Of a DNA stretch of 19,936 bases, positions 1 through 7,153 are shown one piece after another. The first letter of the stretch is position 1, and every line of letters starts with the position of its first letter. Source of the stretch: Bacillus massilioanorexius (GTDB taxonomy: Bacteria > Bacillota > Bacilli > Bacillales > DSM-1321); the NCBI RefSeq assembly GCF_902374955.1, contig NZ_CABKRX010000081.1:1-19936 (forward strand), in the 5' to 3' direction. The notes under the pieces were generated by a model. The model made no database searches. It was not told the DNA's origin and saw only the letters and a list, made by a program, of their open reading frames with translations. Position numbers and translations under genes: made by a program.

Positions 1-25
1 GTATTTCAGAACCTTTTTGTTTTAA

Positions 26-1381
26 TTATCCGATTATAATTCGCTCTTCAGGATAACGATAATTCACTTTCTTTTCTTTTCCACCAATCATAAATAGGAA
101 TGTAACAATCCCTACACGTCCAATAAACATTAGAAGGATAATCACACATTTACCAAACGTACTTAAATCCGGTGTTATTCCCATAGACAACCCTGTAGTT
201 CCAAAAGCTGAGCATACTTCGAAAATAATTTGTGTCAGAGTAAAGCTTTCAGATATGCTTAATGTTATGACGGCTGTGCAAGTAATAAAACAAGCCATTA
301 ATGTAACTGTTACTGCTTTTCTAATATCCTGCTCATGTAATTCTCTTTTAAATATTTTAATTCGCGTATTACCTCTTGCAAAATGATAAACAAACAAGCA
401 ATTTAAAACGAATGTCGTTGTCCGAATTCCTCCACCCACAGAGCTCGGAGAAGCCCCTATAAACATTAAACCACTCATTACTAAAAGAGTTGGTTCAGTA
501 AATTGGCTTACATCCACTGTAGATAATCCACCACTTCGAGTAGAAACAGATTGGAAAAAAGCATAGAAAAAACCTTCATGCCAACTCTTTCCAGCGAAAA
601 ACGCTTTATATTCAAGCAGTATGATCACAATAGTTCCTACTATAATCAGAACAAAAAAAGTAACAGAAGTTAACTTAGCAAATAATGAAAAATGGAACTT
701 TTTTTGTCCAGGTTTATGAGATAGAAAGTTTTTCACTTCAACTAATACTGGAAATCCAATTGCTCCCATTATTATCAATATTATATTGATAAACTGTACA
801 AAATAATCTTTAGCATAAGGCATTAATGAAGCACCTGTTATGTCAAAACCTCCGTTTGTTGTGGCACTGATTGACATAAATAATCCATGCAAAAAAGCAT
901 CTGAAGGATTTGGAAAGTATCTTAATAAATAGAGCCCTAATATGATAGCTCCGATTGCCTCAATCGTTATGATAATGATTAATACCTGTCTTAATAGAAT
1001 CACAAGACCTGAAAAACTGTATAAGTTTTGATCTTGCATTATTAATCTACGCTCTTTAAAACCTATTTTTCTCCGAAAAATAAGCCACATAAATGTACCA
1101 AGTGTCATAATGCCGATTCCTCCAACTTGGAGGACAAACATTAAAATAAAATTTCCAGTCACACTAAAGGTTTCAGAAATATTAACTGTTGTCAAACCTG
1201 TCACACTAACAGCACTTGCGGCAACAAATATGGCATCCATTAATGATAAATCTACACCTGGCTTAAGTGCTATTGGCAATTTCAATAAAGCTGTAGATAC
1301 TGTAACTGCAAGAAAATAATACACTACTATTAATCGTGCAGGAGTCAGCTTACTGATTATGTCCTTGTTCATAGTCTGCAT
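26..1381 (-). CDS. ktrD: Ktr potassium uptake system membrane subunit, KtrD-like (TrkH/KtrB family)
   Basis: This is an integral membrane K+ (Na+-coupled) translocating subunit that normally works with a cytosolic KtrC/KtrA RCK subunit. The protein shows the four pore-loop repeats of the family, each with its selectivity-filter glycine: SVTGL (Gly62), TTNGGFD (about 177), TRSGGLS (about 284) and GTTGLS (Gly397). Many hydrophobic helices lie between them. The C-terminus YPEERIIIG closely resembles that of B. subtilis KtrD as I recall it, which favours KtrD over KtrB. The 451-residue length fits (KtrD is about 449). I chose the ATG at 1381 because AAAGGG lies 8 nt upstream. An ATG at 1372 is possible, and an ATG at 1408 lacks a site. 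No RCK partner gene lies in the window. No c-di-AMP riboswitch is evident in the short leader, although a cut-off or degenerate one cannot be excluded. Confidence 0.93.
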   Translation of the reverse strand: MQTMNKDIISKLTPARLIVVYYFLAVTVSTALLKLPIALKPGVDLSLMDAIFVAASAVSVTGLTTVNISETFSVTGNFILMFVLQVGGIGIMTLGTFMWLIFRRKIGFKERRLIMQDQNLYSFSGLVILLRQVLIIIITIEAIGAIILGLYLLRYFPNPSDAFLHGLFMSISATTNGGFDITGASLMPYAKDYFVQFINIILIIMGAIGFPVLVEVKNFLSHKPGQKKFHFSLFAKLTSVTFFVLIIVGTIVIILLEYKAFFAGKSWHEGFFYAFFQSVSTRSGGLSTVDVSQFTEPTLLVMSGLMFIGASPSSVGGGIRTTTFVLNCLFVYHFARGNTRIKIFKRELHEQDIRKAVTVTLMACFITCTAVITLSISESFTLTQIIFEVCSAFGTTGLSMGITPDLSTFGKCVIILLMFIGRVGIVTFLFMIGGKEKKVNYRYPEERIIIG

Positions 1382-1535
1382 ATGATAAACCCTTTCAAAA
1401 ACTCTCAATTTCTTTATATGCTTTCACACATAATTTTCATCTTTTGAGTCAATATTCAACCTCTTTATTGTATTTGTTTTGAGTAAGTTTTGTCTATCGC
1501 TTCACAATAAATATTTATATTCTAAAATAAATAAA

Positions 1536-1572
1536 AAAACAGTGAATGAATTATACATTCATTCACTGTTTT
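1536..1572 (-). terminator. Intrinsic terminator of the papA-efp unit
   Basis: A perfect 16-bp inverted repeat (arms 1536-1551 and 1557-1572, 5-nt loop) lies just past the efp stop codon. Read on the minus strand, it is followed by a T-rich run. It separates papA-efp from the downstream ktrD gene. The arms end in A and T runs on both sides, so it could also act on plus-strand transcripts. Confidence 0.9.
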
Positions 1573-1609
1573 AGACAATCCTTTACTCTATACAAAGAGC
1601 AGCTGGTTG

Positions 1610-2167
1610 TTATCCTCTCGATACATAAGATCCATCAGTCGTATTAATGACTAATTTATCACCTTGGTTAACAAAGAATGGCACTTGAACGATTAAACCA
1701 GTTTCAACAGTAGCAGGTTTTGTTCCACCAGATGCTGTATCTCCTTTAATACCAGGTTCAGTTTCAATTACTTCTAATGTAACTGAGTTTGGAAGCTCAA
1801 CACCAATTGTTTCTGTTTGATAAGTCATGATATATACTTCCATATTTTCTTTTAAGAACTTCAATTCACGCTCAATTTGAGCAGAAGATAATTCGATTTG
1901 ATCATATGTTTCATTATCCATGAATACATGTTGATCTCCACTTGCATATAAGTATTGCATTTTTCTATTTTCAATATGTGCTTTTGCTACTTTTTCACCC
2001 GCACGGAAAGTTTTTTCTTGAATAGCTCCTGTACGTAAGTTACGAAGTTTAGAACGAACAAAGGCAGCTCCTTTTCCTGGTTTTACGTGTTGGAAATCAA
2101 TTACTTGCCAAATTCCGTTGTCTACCTCAATTGTTAATCCTGTTTTAAAATCGTTCACAGAAATCAT
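1610..2167 (-). CDS. efp: Elongation factor P
   Basis: EF-P is a three-domain tRNA-mimic translation factor that binds between the P and E sites and rescues ribosomes stalled at proline runs. The protein from this start is 185 residues, the standard length. The N-terminal KOW-like domain carries the tip loop HVKPGKG with Lys32. In B. subtilis this lysine receives a 5-aminopentanol modification; that chemistry is family knowledge and cannot be seen here. The C-terminal end, with its GDKLVINTTDGSYVSR-type motif, is typical. The start at 2167 is set by GGGAGG 7 nt upstream and by family alignment to MISVNDF; the frame is open for five more codons. Only 18 nt separate it from the papA stop codon, so the two genes are almost certainly co-transcribed. 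A strong terminator follows. Confidence 0.97.
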   Translation of the reverse strand: MISVNDFKTGLTIEVDNGIWQVIDFQHVKPGKGAAFVRSKLRNLRTGAIQEKTFRAGEKVAKAHIENRKMQYLYASGDQHVFMDNETYDQIELSSAQIERELKFLKENMEVYIMTYQTETIGVELPNSVTLEVIETEPGIKGDTASGGTKPATVETGLIVQVPFFVNQGDKLVINTTDGSYVSRG

Positions 2168-2185
2168 TATGTTTCCTCCCAAAAA

Positions 2186-3247
2186 TTACAGTATAATAAG
2201 TTGCTTCGGTGAATGTGTAAGAGCTTCATTTCCTTCATTCGTTATAATTGTATCATCTTCTATACGAACTCCGCCAAGACCAGGCACGTATATACCTGGT
2301 TCTACTGTAACAGCCATACCAGGCTCTAAGACGATATCACTCTTATATGATAATGCTGGCCCTTCATGTACTTCTAAACCTATTCCATGCCCAGTAGAAT
2401 GTCCAAAATTAGGACCAAATCCGTTTTCTTCAATATAGTCTCGTGTTAACGCATCTGCTTCTTTACCTGTCATTCCCGGTTTAATTCCTGCCATACCACG
2501 TAATTGAGCTTCTAATACGATATTATAAATATTCTTCAGCTCATCACTTGGGTTTCCTACTGCCACAGTTCGCGTGATATCGGATACGTATCCATTATAA
2601 TAAGCTCCGTAATCAAGTGTTACAAAATCACCTTTTTCAATGATTTTGTCACTGGCTACTCCATGTGGAAGTGCAGAACGATGACCCGAAGCAACAATGA
2701 TATCGAATGAAGACGATGTAGCTCCTTGTTTTCTCATGAAGAACTCAAGTTCGTTAGAAACATCCAGCTCGGAAATTCCAGGGCGGATGAATCCAATAAT
2801 ATGTTCAAAAGCTGCATCTGCTATCTTCGCAGCTTCCTTTAATATCTTAATCTCTGGATTTGTCTTTATCAAGCGTAATTTCTCAACAACATTCGAAACA
2901 GGAACAAAATCACCACTGAATGCATTTTTGTAGTTAGTATACGTTGCGTATGTAAGTACATCTTGTTCAAAGGCTAACTTAGAAATTCCTAATAATTTAG
3001 CTTGGTAGGCAACCTCTTCATGAATAGCCTGTGTATGTTTAATAATTTCAAAATCCGGGCATTGTGCTGCTGCTTGCTCAGTATAACGAAAATCCGTAAT
3101 AAATAACGCTTTAGACTGAGATATTAGAGCTACACCAGCTGTGCCAGTAAAGCCAGTTATATAACGTCTATTATATGGATTTGTTATTAGAATACCCTCT
3201 ACTTGTAACTTATCTAAACTCTCACGTAATTTTTGTAACTTATCCAT
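2186..3247 (-). CDS. papA: Xaa-Pro dipeptidase/aminopeptidase P family (M24), PapA/YqhT-like
   Basis: This is a cytosolic metallopeptidase of the M24 'pita-bread' fold, predicted to cleave peptides whose second residue is proline. It has 353 residues, like B. subtilis YqhT/PapA. The N-terminal creatinase-type domain covers about residues 1-125 and the catalytic domain the remainder. All five dimetal ligands are visible: Asp212 (LDYGAYY), Asp223 (SDITRT), His287 (STGHGIG), Glu316 (VTVEPGIY) and Glu330 (VRIEDD). The substrate-side histidine of LEVHE is also present. The start at 3247 is fixed by AAGGAGGAG upstream. The gene is followed after 18 nt by efp, which matches the conserved papA-efp pairing. 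Both products deal with proline-containing chains. aroQ, which precedes this gene in B. subtilis, is absent upstream. Confidence 0.95.
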   Translation of the reverse strand: MDKLQKLRESLDKLQVEGILITNPYNRRYITGFTGTAGVALISQSKALFITDFRYTEQAAAQCPDFEIIKHTQAIHEEVAYQAKLLGISKLAFEQDVLTYATYTNYKNAFSGDFVPVSNVVEKLRLIKTNPEIKILKEAAKIADAAFEHIIGFIRPGISELDVSNELEFFMRKQGATSSSFDIIVASGHRSALPHGVASDKIIEKGDFVTLDYGAYYNGYVSDITRTVAVGNPSDELKNIYNIVLEAQLRGMAGIKPGMTGKEADALTRDYIEENGFGPNFGHSTGHGIGLEVHEGPALSYKSDIVLEPGMAVTVEPGIYVPGLGGVRIEDDTIITNEGNEALTHSPKQLIIL

Positions 3248-3474
3248 CTCTTTCTCCTCCTTTAGAATAATACCCAATGCATACCTTATTATTACACGCT
3301 TGTAAGAATGAAATCACTTCCCAATTTAGTCAACCAGACCATCTAGAATGAGAAAGCAATTCTACATTTTGTTCATTACAAATGTAATATTCATATATTT
3401 CTTTCAGTAAGAACATTTTATCATATTCTAAAGTTAACTCGCATTTTTTTTACGATGGTTGAGATATCTGATTT

Positions 3475-4020
3475 TTACGATTGAACTTCAGGCGACTGCT
3501 TATCAGCTTCTTTTCTACGTTGTGTTTCTTTTTCTTCAAATGAGATACTAACACCAATAAATACACCATATAAAATATATATGCAGATGGTCGTTATGAT
3601 TGTGTTCATATCTAATTCACTAATCGTCTTCATATTCGGAAATAAAGGTATTAATGCAAAATGAACGAGAGCCCAAATCACAAGTCCAAAAAAAACTGCC
3701 AATAAAAGACCAGTCATTTTTCTTAAAATCACATAATATATGAAAGCAATAGCTATTGAGATTAGACTGCATAGAAGAATCGTAATAATAAAACCTAATA
3801 CTCCACTAGCCCATTTATGTGTTTTCCAGAATGATAACAACATATTCGGTCCTATTTCACTAAAATGAAAATAATAGGCAAGCTGTGCGATAATACTCCA
3901 AAAAAGCCCTCCAATAAAACCCGTTACTACACAATTTGCAACTGGTGACATCGGTTTTTCTTTTTGATTTTGATCTAATTTTGAATCTTTCTGATCATCA
4001 TTTGTATGCTGTTTTTCCAC
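3475..4020 (-). CDS. yqhR: YqhR-like four-helix membrane protein, function unknown
   Basis: This small membrane protein has 181 residues and no recognised catalytic motif. It has a polar, charged N-terminus (residues 1-27), four hydrophobic segments at about 28-50, 71-98, 102-127 and 138-160, and a charged C-terminal tail. Both termini are probably on the same side of the membrane. The segment NTIITTICIYILYG and the preceding PLFPN motif match my recollection of B. subtilis YqhR, which also sits next to yqhQ. Translation starts at a GTG codon, supported by GGAGG 9 nt upstream. The next in-frame ATG (residue 24) has no such site. It is transcribed divergently from yqhQ. A sigma-G-like promoter lies just upstream, so expression in the forespore is possible but unproven. 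Confidence 0.8.
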   Translation of the reverse strand: MEKQHTNDDQKDSKLDQNQKEKPMSPVANCVVTGFIGGLFWSIIAQLAYYFHFSEIGPNMLLSFWKTHKWASGVLGFIITILLCSLISIAIAFIYYVILRKMTGLLLAVFFGLVIWALVHFALIPLFPNMKTISELDMNTIITTICIYILYGVFIGVSISFEEKETQRRKEADKQSPEVQS

Positions 4021-4039
4021 TATTCAACACCTCCATAAA

Positions 4040-4069
4040 TAGTATGTCCTAATACTATTAGAAGTTTGC
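4040..4069 (-). promoter_or_regulatory. Possible sigma-G/sigma-F-type promoter of yqhR
   Basis: On the minus strand the -10 element CATACTA (4040-4046) matches the sigma-G -10 consensus CATnnTA exactly. A -35 element GCAAA (4065-4069) sits 18 nt upstream and matches four of the five bases of the usual GHATR pattern. The element is about 20 nt from the GTG start of yqhR and overlaps no gene. No sigma-A promoter of comparable quality is apparent in this spacer. Short motifs like this arise by chance in AT-rich DNA, so this is only a candidate. Confidence 0.35.
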
Positions 4070-4184
4070 TAAAAAAATGAAGATGAATTTATTTTTTCTG
4101 AATGGAGTATTTATGTGGAGTCCTTTTCAATTTTTTTGTAAAATGAATTTATACACATAGCAGCTGCCTTTAATCATCCTTTCA

Positions 4185-4213
4185 TTGTAAAGTTTAAGAT
4201 ATAAGGTTATATG
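4185..4213 (+). promoter_or_regulatory. Weak candidate sigma-A promoter of yqhQ
   Basis: TTGTAA (4185-4190), a 17-nt spacer and TATATG (4208-4213) lie about 60 nt before the yqhQ start. Each hexamer matches four of six consensus bases. The region is AT-rich, so the call is tentative. Confidence 0.3.
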
Positions 4214-4272
4214 AATGTCTCATAGCATGAAAGCTGAAAGTGAATCCAAACAGCATAGGTTGGTGTAATAAA

Positions 4273-5229
4273 ATGGCAGAAGCTAAACCGATATACGGTG
4301 GACAGGCGGTAGTTGAAGGGGTCATGTTTGGCGGAAAAAAGAATACCGTAACTGCAATTCGCCGAAAAGATGGCTCGATTGAGTACTATCATGTACCAAG
4401 AAGTCCACAACCGATATTGTCATCTATCAAAAAAATTCCGTTCCTTCGAGGAATCGCAGCTCTTATTCAGGCTAGTGCAACTGGATCTAAACATTTAAAT
4501 TTTTCTACTGAAAAATACGATCTTGATCCAGCTGAGGAAAGAGAGCAAGAACAAGAGATCGTTGAAGAAAATCCCGCATCCAAAGCAGGTATGATATTAA
4601 GTGTTGCGGTTATTGGTGTTCTTTCTTTTATCTTTGGAAAATTTATTTTTACTCTTGTACCTGTTTTTTTAGCCAATTTCACAAAGCCCATTATTTCTTC
4701 TGATATAGGGCAAATCATGATAGAAAGTGTCTTTAAGCTCCTTCTATTACTTTTATACATCTACTTTGTATCTATGACTCCTCTTATTAAAAGAGTGTTT
4801 CAATACCATGGTGCAGAGCATAAAGTAATTAATGCATACGAAAATAATCTAGAACTCACTGTTGAAAATGTGCAAGCCCAATCTCGCTTACATTATCGTT
4901 GTGGAAGTAGTTTTATTTTATTTACTGTTATTGTCGGATTGTTTGTTTATCTATTTGTCCCAACAGATCCTCTTTGGGTACGTGTACTAAACAGAATTGC
5001 CTTAATTCCAGTTGTTTTAGGAATTGCTTTTGAAGTTTTACAGATTACTAATAAAGTACGTAATGTACCTATTTTAAGATTCCTCGGCTATCCTGGACTT
5101 TGGTTACAACTATTAACCACTAAGGAGCCAAGTGATGATCAAGTTGAAGTGGCGATAGCATCCTTTGAAAGATTATTAATTTTAGAAAATGAAGAGAAAA
5201 CAGGTTTAGAAAAAGAGGTTATAGTGTAA
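4273..5229 (+). CDS. yqhQ: DUF1385 membrane protein, YqhQ-like
   Basis: This conserved membrane protein of unknown biochemical role has 318 residues, the same length as I recall for B. subtilis YqhQ. The N-terminus reads MAEAKPIYGGQAVVEGVMFGG, the hallmark of the DUF1385 family. A charged acidic stretch (about 84-100) precedes four hydrophobic segments at about 106-135, 148-170, 213-230 and 240-258. Two conserved polar motifs stand out: FQYHGAEHK (176-184) and LHYRCGSS (206-213). Their His, Glu and Cys residues could bind a metal, but this is inference. The ATG at 4273 is chosen by family alignment. A GTG at 4240 is in frame but would add a poorly supported extension, and the ribosome site before 4273 is weak (AGGTTGGTG). 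yqhP follows on the same strand after 129 nt. Confidence 0.92.
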   Translation: MAEAKPIYGGQAVVEGVMFGGKKNTVTAIRRKDGSIEYYHVPRSPQPILSSIKKIPFLRGIAALIQASATGSKHLNFSTEKYDLDPAEEREQEQEIVEENPASKAGMILSVAVIGVLSFIFGKFIFTLVPVFLANFTKPIISSDIGQIMIESVFKLLLLLLYIYFVSMTPLIKRVFQYHGAEHKVINAYENNLELTVENVQAQSRLHYRCGSSFILFTVIVGLFVYLFVPTDPLWVRVLNRIALIPVVLGIAFEVLQITNKVRNVPILRFLGYPGLWLQLLTTKEPSDDQVEVAIASFERLLILENEEKTGLEKEVIV

Positions 5230-5268
5230 AACTAAATATAATAATTTTTATTTAGGATGAATTGTAAC

Positions 5269-5299
5269 GTAAAGAGTACCAACAACAAGAACTCTTTAC
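5269..5299 (+). other. Hairpin between yqhQ and yqhP (possible attenuator)
   Basis: A perfect 9-bp inverted repeat (5269-5277 and 5291-5299, 13-nt loop) lies between the two genes. It is followed by a T-rich but broken stretch. It could be a leaky terminator that lowers yqhP expression relative to yqhQ, or an mRNA end stabiliser. The stem is AT-rich and not strong. Confidence 0.35.
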
Positions 5300-5358
5300 T
5301 TTCACTATTTTTAACGTTTACAATATTATTCATTGAAGATTATAAGGAGGTGGCCTTT

Positions 5359-5727
5359 ATGAATCGTTCAAAGTCTTTTATTGTTTTATTAATTTTAATC
5401 AGTCTTGCTTTAGTTGGAGCAGGCACATCATTAATAAGCGATCCAAAAGGGTTTTTATCAACCATTTTAATTGCTATCATTATTTTTTGTGTAGTCCTAT
5501 TCGTTTTTAATAAGCTGAGTGGTTCTCCCAATCAGAGTGCCTATAAAAAAGCCGCCAAGCAGTCTAAGAAGCTTATGCAAAAAAAACAAGGGGCTAAACC
5601 CAAAAAGGCAAATGTCATTCATTATTCTAATGCGAATTCAAAAAAGAATATCAAACATAGAAAAAGATCGGACGCACATTTAACGGTTATTGAAGGGAAA
5701 AAGGGTAAAAAGAAAAATCAGGCATAA
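5359..5727 (+). CDS. yqhP: Small membrane protein YqhP (SA1362-like family)
   Basis: The product has 122 residues and unknown function. Two hydrophobic segments (about 6-26 and 32-51) are joined by a short loop, DPKGF. A very basic, lysine-rich soluble tail (residues 60-122) follows, ending GKKGKKKNQA. The tail could sit on the cytoplasmic side and contact nucleic acid or phospholipid head groups, but that is speculation. The start at 5359 is decided by AAGGAGGTGG, placed 7-9 nt upstream. The reading frame is open for 34 more codons upstream without a ribosome site. The yqhQ-yqhP order is conserved with B. subtilis. The end of the coding sequence forms the left arm of the terminator. Confidence 0.85.
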   Translation: MNRSKSFIVLLILISLALVGAGTSLISDPKGFLSTILIAIIIFCVVLFVFNKLSGSPNQSAYKKAAKQSKKLMQKKQGAKPKKANVIHYSNANSKKNIKHRKRSDAHLTVIEGKKGKKKNQA

Positions 5728-5745
5728 TAACCTGATTTTTTTTTG
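5713..5745 (+). terminator. Terminator of yqhQ-yqhP, probably bidirectional
   Basis: A 10-bp stem (arms 5713-5722 and 5731-5740) carries the yqhP stop codon in its 8-nt loop and is followed by a T run to 5744. A-rich sequence on the left side would give a U tract for transcripts coming from yqhO, which converges on it. Confidence 0.88.
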
Positions 5746-5790
5746 CGGACAAAAGATATCCTGCATTCTCGAATAGGGTAGCTTTTCAAC

Positions 5791-6675
5791 TTAAAAACTC
5801 CACTGCTTTAAAAATTTCTTAGTAGTGTTTCTGCCTACCTCAATAAGTTCTAACTTCTTCTTTTCTGAAAGATAAAAATCAATACTAGATGTATTCTCAA
5901 TAGGAATAAATATGATGTTCTTTTCTTGTTTTCTAGATATATAGCGATTATCGTGTGCATCTTTCATTGTTTCAAATAAAGCCCCAAACATGGAAATAGC
6001 ATTTTTAATCTCTCGCGGTTGTATACCATATTTTTTGCCAGTTAGCTTGAGACCTAAAACAGGTCTTACTTTTTGAGCATTTTCGTTGTCGAATAACCAC
6101 ATTGGTAGATTACTTAAGACTCCACCGTCGACAATGTAGGTGGTCTCCGTATTGCATTTCATTTTTACTGGCTCAAAAAAATACGGAATACTACAGCTCA
6201 TCCGAATCGCTTTAGCAACTGAAAATGTAGCAGGATTACAATTATATTTACTCAAATCATCGGGAAGAATGACTATTTCTCCATGGGTAACATCTGAGGC
6301 TACAACACGAAATGAGCCTTCTGGAAGATGAGAGAAGTTATGTATCCCTTTTGCAGCCAATTTTTCTCCCAGCCAACTTTCAAGATTATCACCTTTAAAT
6401 AACCCCATTTTCCAATACAATAATAGCCATTTTGCAAACGGAATACGAACTCCCAATCTTTCATCTAATAATATTTCTGTATTTAATTCTAGCATCATCT
6501 TTTCAATTTCTTTCCCTGTATATCCTGCCATAATAAAGGCTGCAATAATAGAACCTGCACTTGTTCCTGCTGTTCTTTTAAACCTATAACCTTTTTCCTC
6601 CAAAATTTGATACGCCCCTATCAAGGCATACCCTTTTATTCCTCCACCCGAAAAAACACCATCGATGAGCATCAT
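5791..6675 (-). CDS. yqhO: Patatin-like phospholipase family protein, YqhO-like
   Basis: This is a predicted serine acyl hydrolase acting on phospholipids or related esters; the natural substrate is unknown. The patatin catalytic parts are all present: the oxyanion loop GGGIKG (residues 10-15), the nucleophile Ser39 in GTSAG, and the Asp183 dyad partner in VDGGVLSNLP. The segment RMSCSIPYFFEPV (158-170) is also typical of the family. There is no signal peptide or membrane segment, so it is probably cytosolic or peripherally membrane-bound. Its 294 residues agree with the B. subtilis homologue. Two ATG codons are adjacent (6675 and 6672), and the G-rich site before them does not decide which is used. 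In B. subtilis mntR lies upstream of this gene. Here that place is taken by a repeat-rich spacer and splB. Confidence 0.92.
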   Translation of the reverse strand: MMLIDGVFSGGGIKGYALIGAYQILEEKGYRFKRTAGTSAGSIIAAFIMAGYTGKEIEKMMLELNTEILLDERLGVRIPFAKWLLLYWKMGLFKGDNLESWLGEKLAAKGIHNFSHLPEGSFRVVASDVTHGEIVILPDDLSKYNCNPATFSVAKAIRMSCSIPYFFEPVKMKCNTETTYIVDGGVLSNLPMWLFDNENAQKVRPVLGLKLTGKKYGIQPREIKNAISMFGALFETMKDAHDNRYISRKQEKNIIFIPIENTSSIDFYLSEKKKLELIEVGRNTTKKFLKQWSF

Positions 6676-6766
6676 CGTCCCCCCCTCAAAAGGAAGTCTT
6701 TTTACATTTTTAAGCGCTTAGGAACGAATTTATTACTGAATGAGTTTGTCTTTTATAAAAAGGCTT

Positions 6767-6797
6767 TTTTCGCATACTTTATTACCACGGACAAGTA
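6767..6797 (+). repeat. Imperfect direct repeat, copy A
   Basis: This copy starts TTTTCGCATACTTT. It is identical in those first 14 bases to copy B (6956-6987), and the similarity continues as ATTACC versus GTTGCC and then AAGTA in both. The two copies flank the inverted repeat at 6874-6923. Confidence 0.7.
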
Positions 6798-6873
6798 AGG
6801 AGTTTAGGAAGAACAGTATTTTCCTACAGATAGCTATCTACATTGCGCATTTTAGTTAAAAAGCCCCATAGAA

Positions 6874-6923
6874 ATAAAACCATCTCAGATGCCGATATCA
6901 AATCAACTCTGAGATGGCTTTAT
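6874..6923 (-). terminator. Long inverted repeat, terminator-like, downstream of splB
   Basis: The arms at 6874-6889 and 6908-6923 pair at 15 of 16 positions around an 18-nt loop. On the minus strand the stem is followed by TTTTATTTC. It could therefore end splB transcription, although it is 230 nt past that gene. The direct-repeat copies on both sides suggest it may instead belong to a decayed mobile or MITE-like element. Confidence 0.55.
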
Positions 6924-6955
6924 TGGTGTAACCTCATTGTTTTTTACGTTGGGTG

Positions 6956-6987
6956 TTTTCGCATACTTTGTTGCCTATGAATAAGTA
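6956..6987 (+). repeat. Imperfect direct repeat, copy B
   Basis: This is the second copy of the motif at 6767-6797. It shares the first 14 bases (TTTTCGCATACTTT) and ends in AAGTA. It lies at the edge of the following GC-richer repeat. Confidence 0.7.
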
Positions 6988-6989
6988 TT

Positions 6990-7130
6990 GAATACAGGCT
7001 TCGTTTAAATTCCACTCCAGGATGCTCACTTTCCATTGGGCGGGCGCTGAGCATCCTTGGTACATAAATGCCCTATGGAATCTCACCTATCCAGCTGCTC
7101 CCGCAAGAGTCTCGCTCCTTATTTAAAAAC
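6990..7130 (-). repeat. Bacillaceae-type intergenic repeat, about 140 bp
   Basis: This block is visibly richer in G and C than its surroundings. On the minus strand it contains in order GGAGCGAGACTCTTGCGGGA, GGTGAGATTCC, GCTCAGCGCCCGCCC, GGAAAGTGAGCATCCTGGAG and GGAATTTAA. From memory, this order matches a widely dispersed intergenic repeat of Bacillus and Geobacillus genomes with the pattern CTCCTGCGGGA ... GGTGAGACCCC ... CGCCCGCCC ... GGAAAGCGA ... GGAGCGGAAAT. The copy has drifted. It contains a perfect 10-bp inverted repeat (7019-7028 with 7048-7057). Its function is unknown. Confidence 0.65.
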
Positions 7131-7153
7131 AACAATCTTTTAGTAAACAACCT

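Larger units (their letters stand above)
6676..7153. other. Repeat-rich intergenic region between yqhO and splB
   Basis: These 478 bases contain no credible gene. They hold a pair of imperfect direct repeats, a long inverted repeat between them and a Bacillaceae-type GC-richer repeat, each listed separately. No mntR remnant is recognisable by reading. I did not find a convincing sigma-A promoter for yqhO. Confidence 0.75.

Noticed and set aside
1382..1535. c-di-AMP riboswitch before ktrD
   Set aside because: The spacer is short and AT-rich and follows directly on the efp terminator. No conserved riboswitch core is visible.
2118..2438. Plus-strand open frame of 106 codons over the start of efp and the end of papA
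   Set aside because: It is antisense to two well-conserved genes, with no ribosome site and no recognisable protein features.
5257..5358. N-terminal extension of yqhP by 34 codons
   Set aside because: AAGGAGG directly before 5359 defines the start. The extension crosses the intergenic hairpin.
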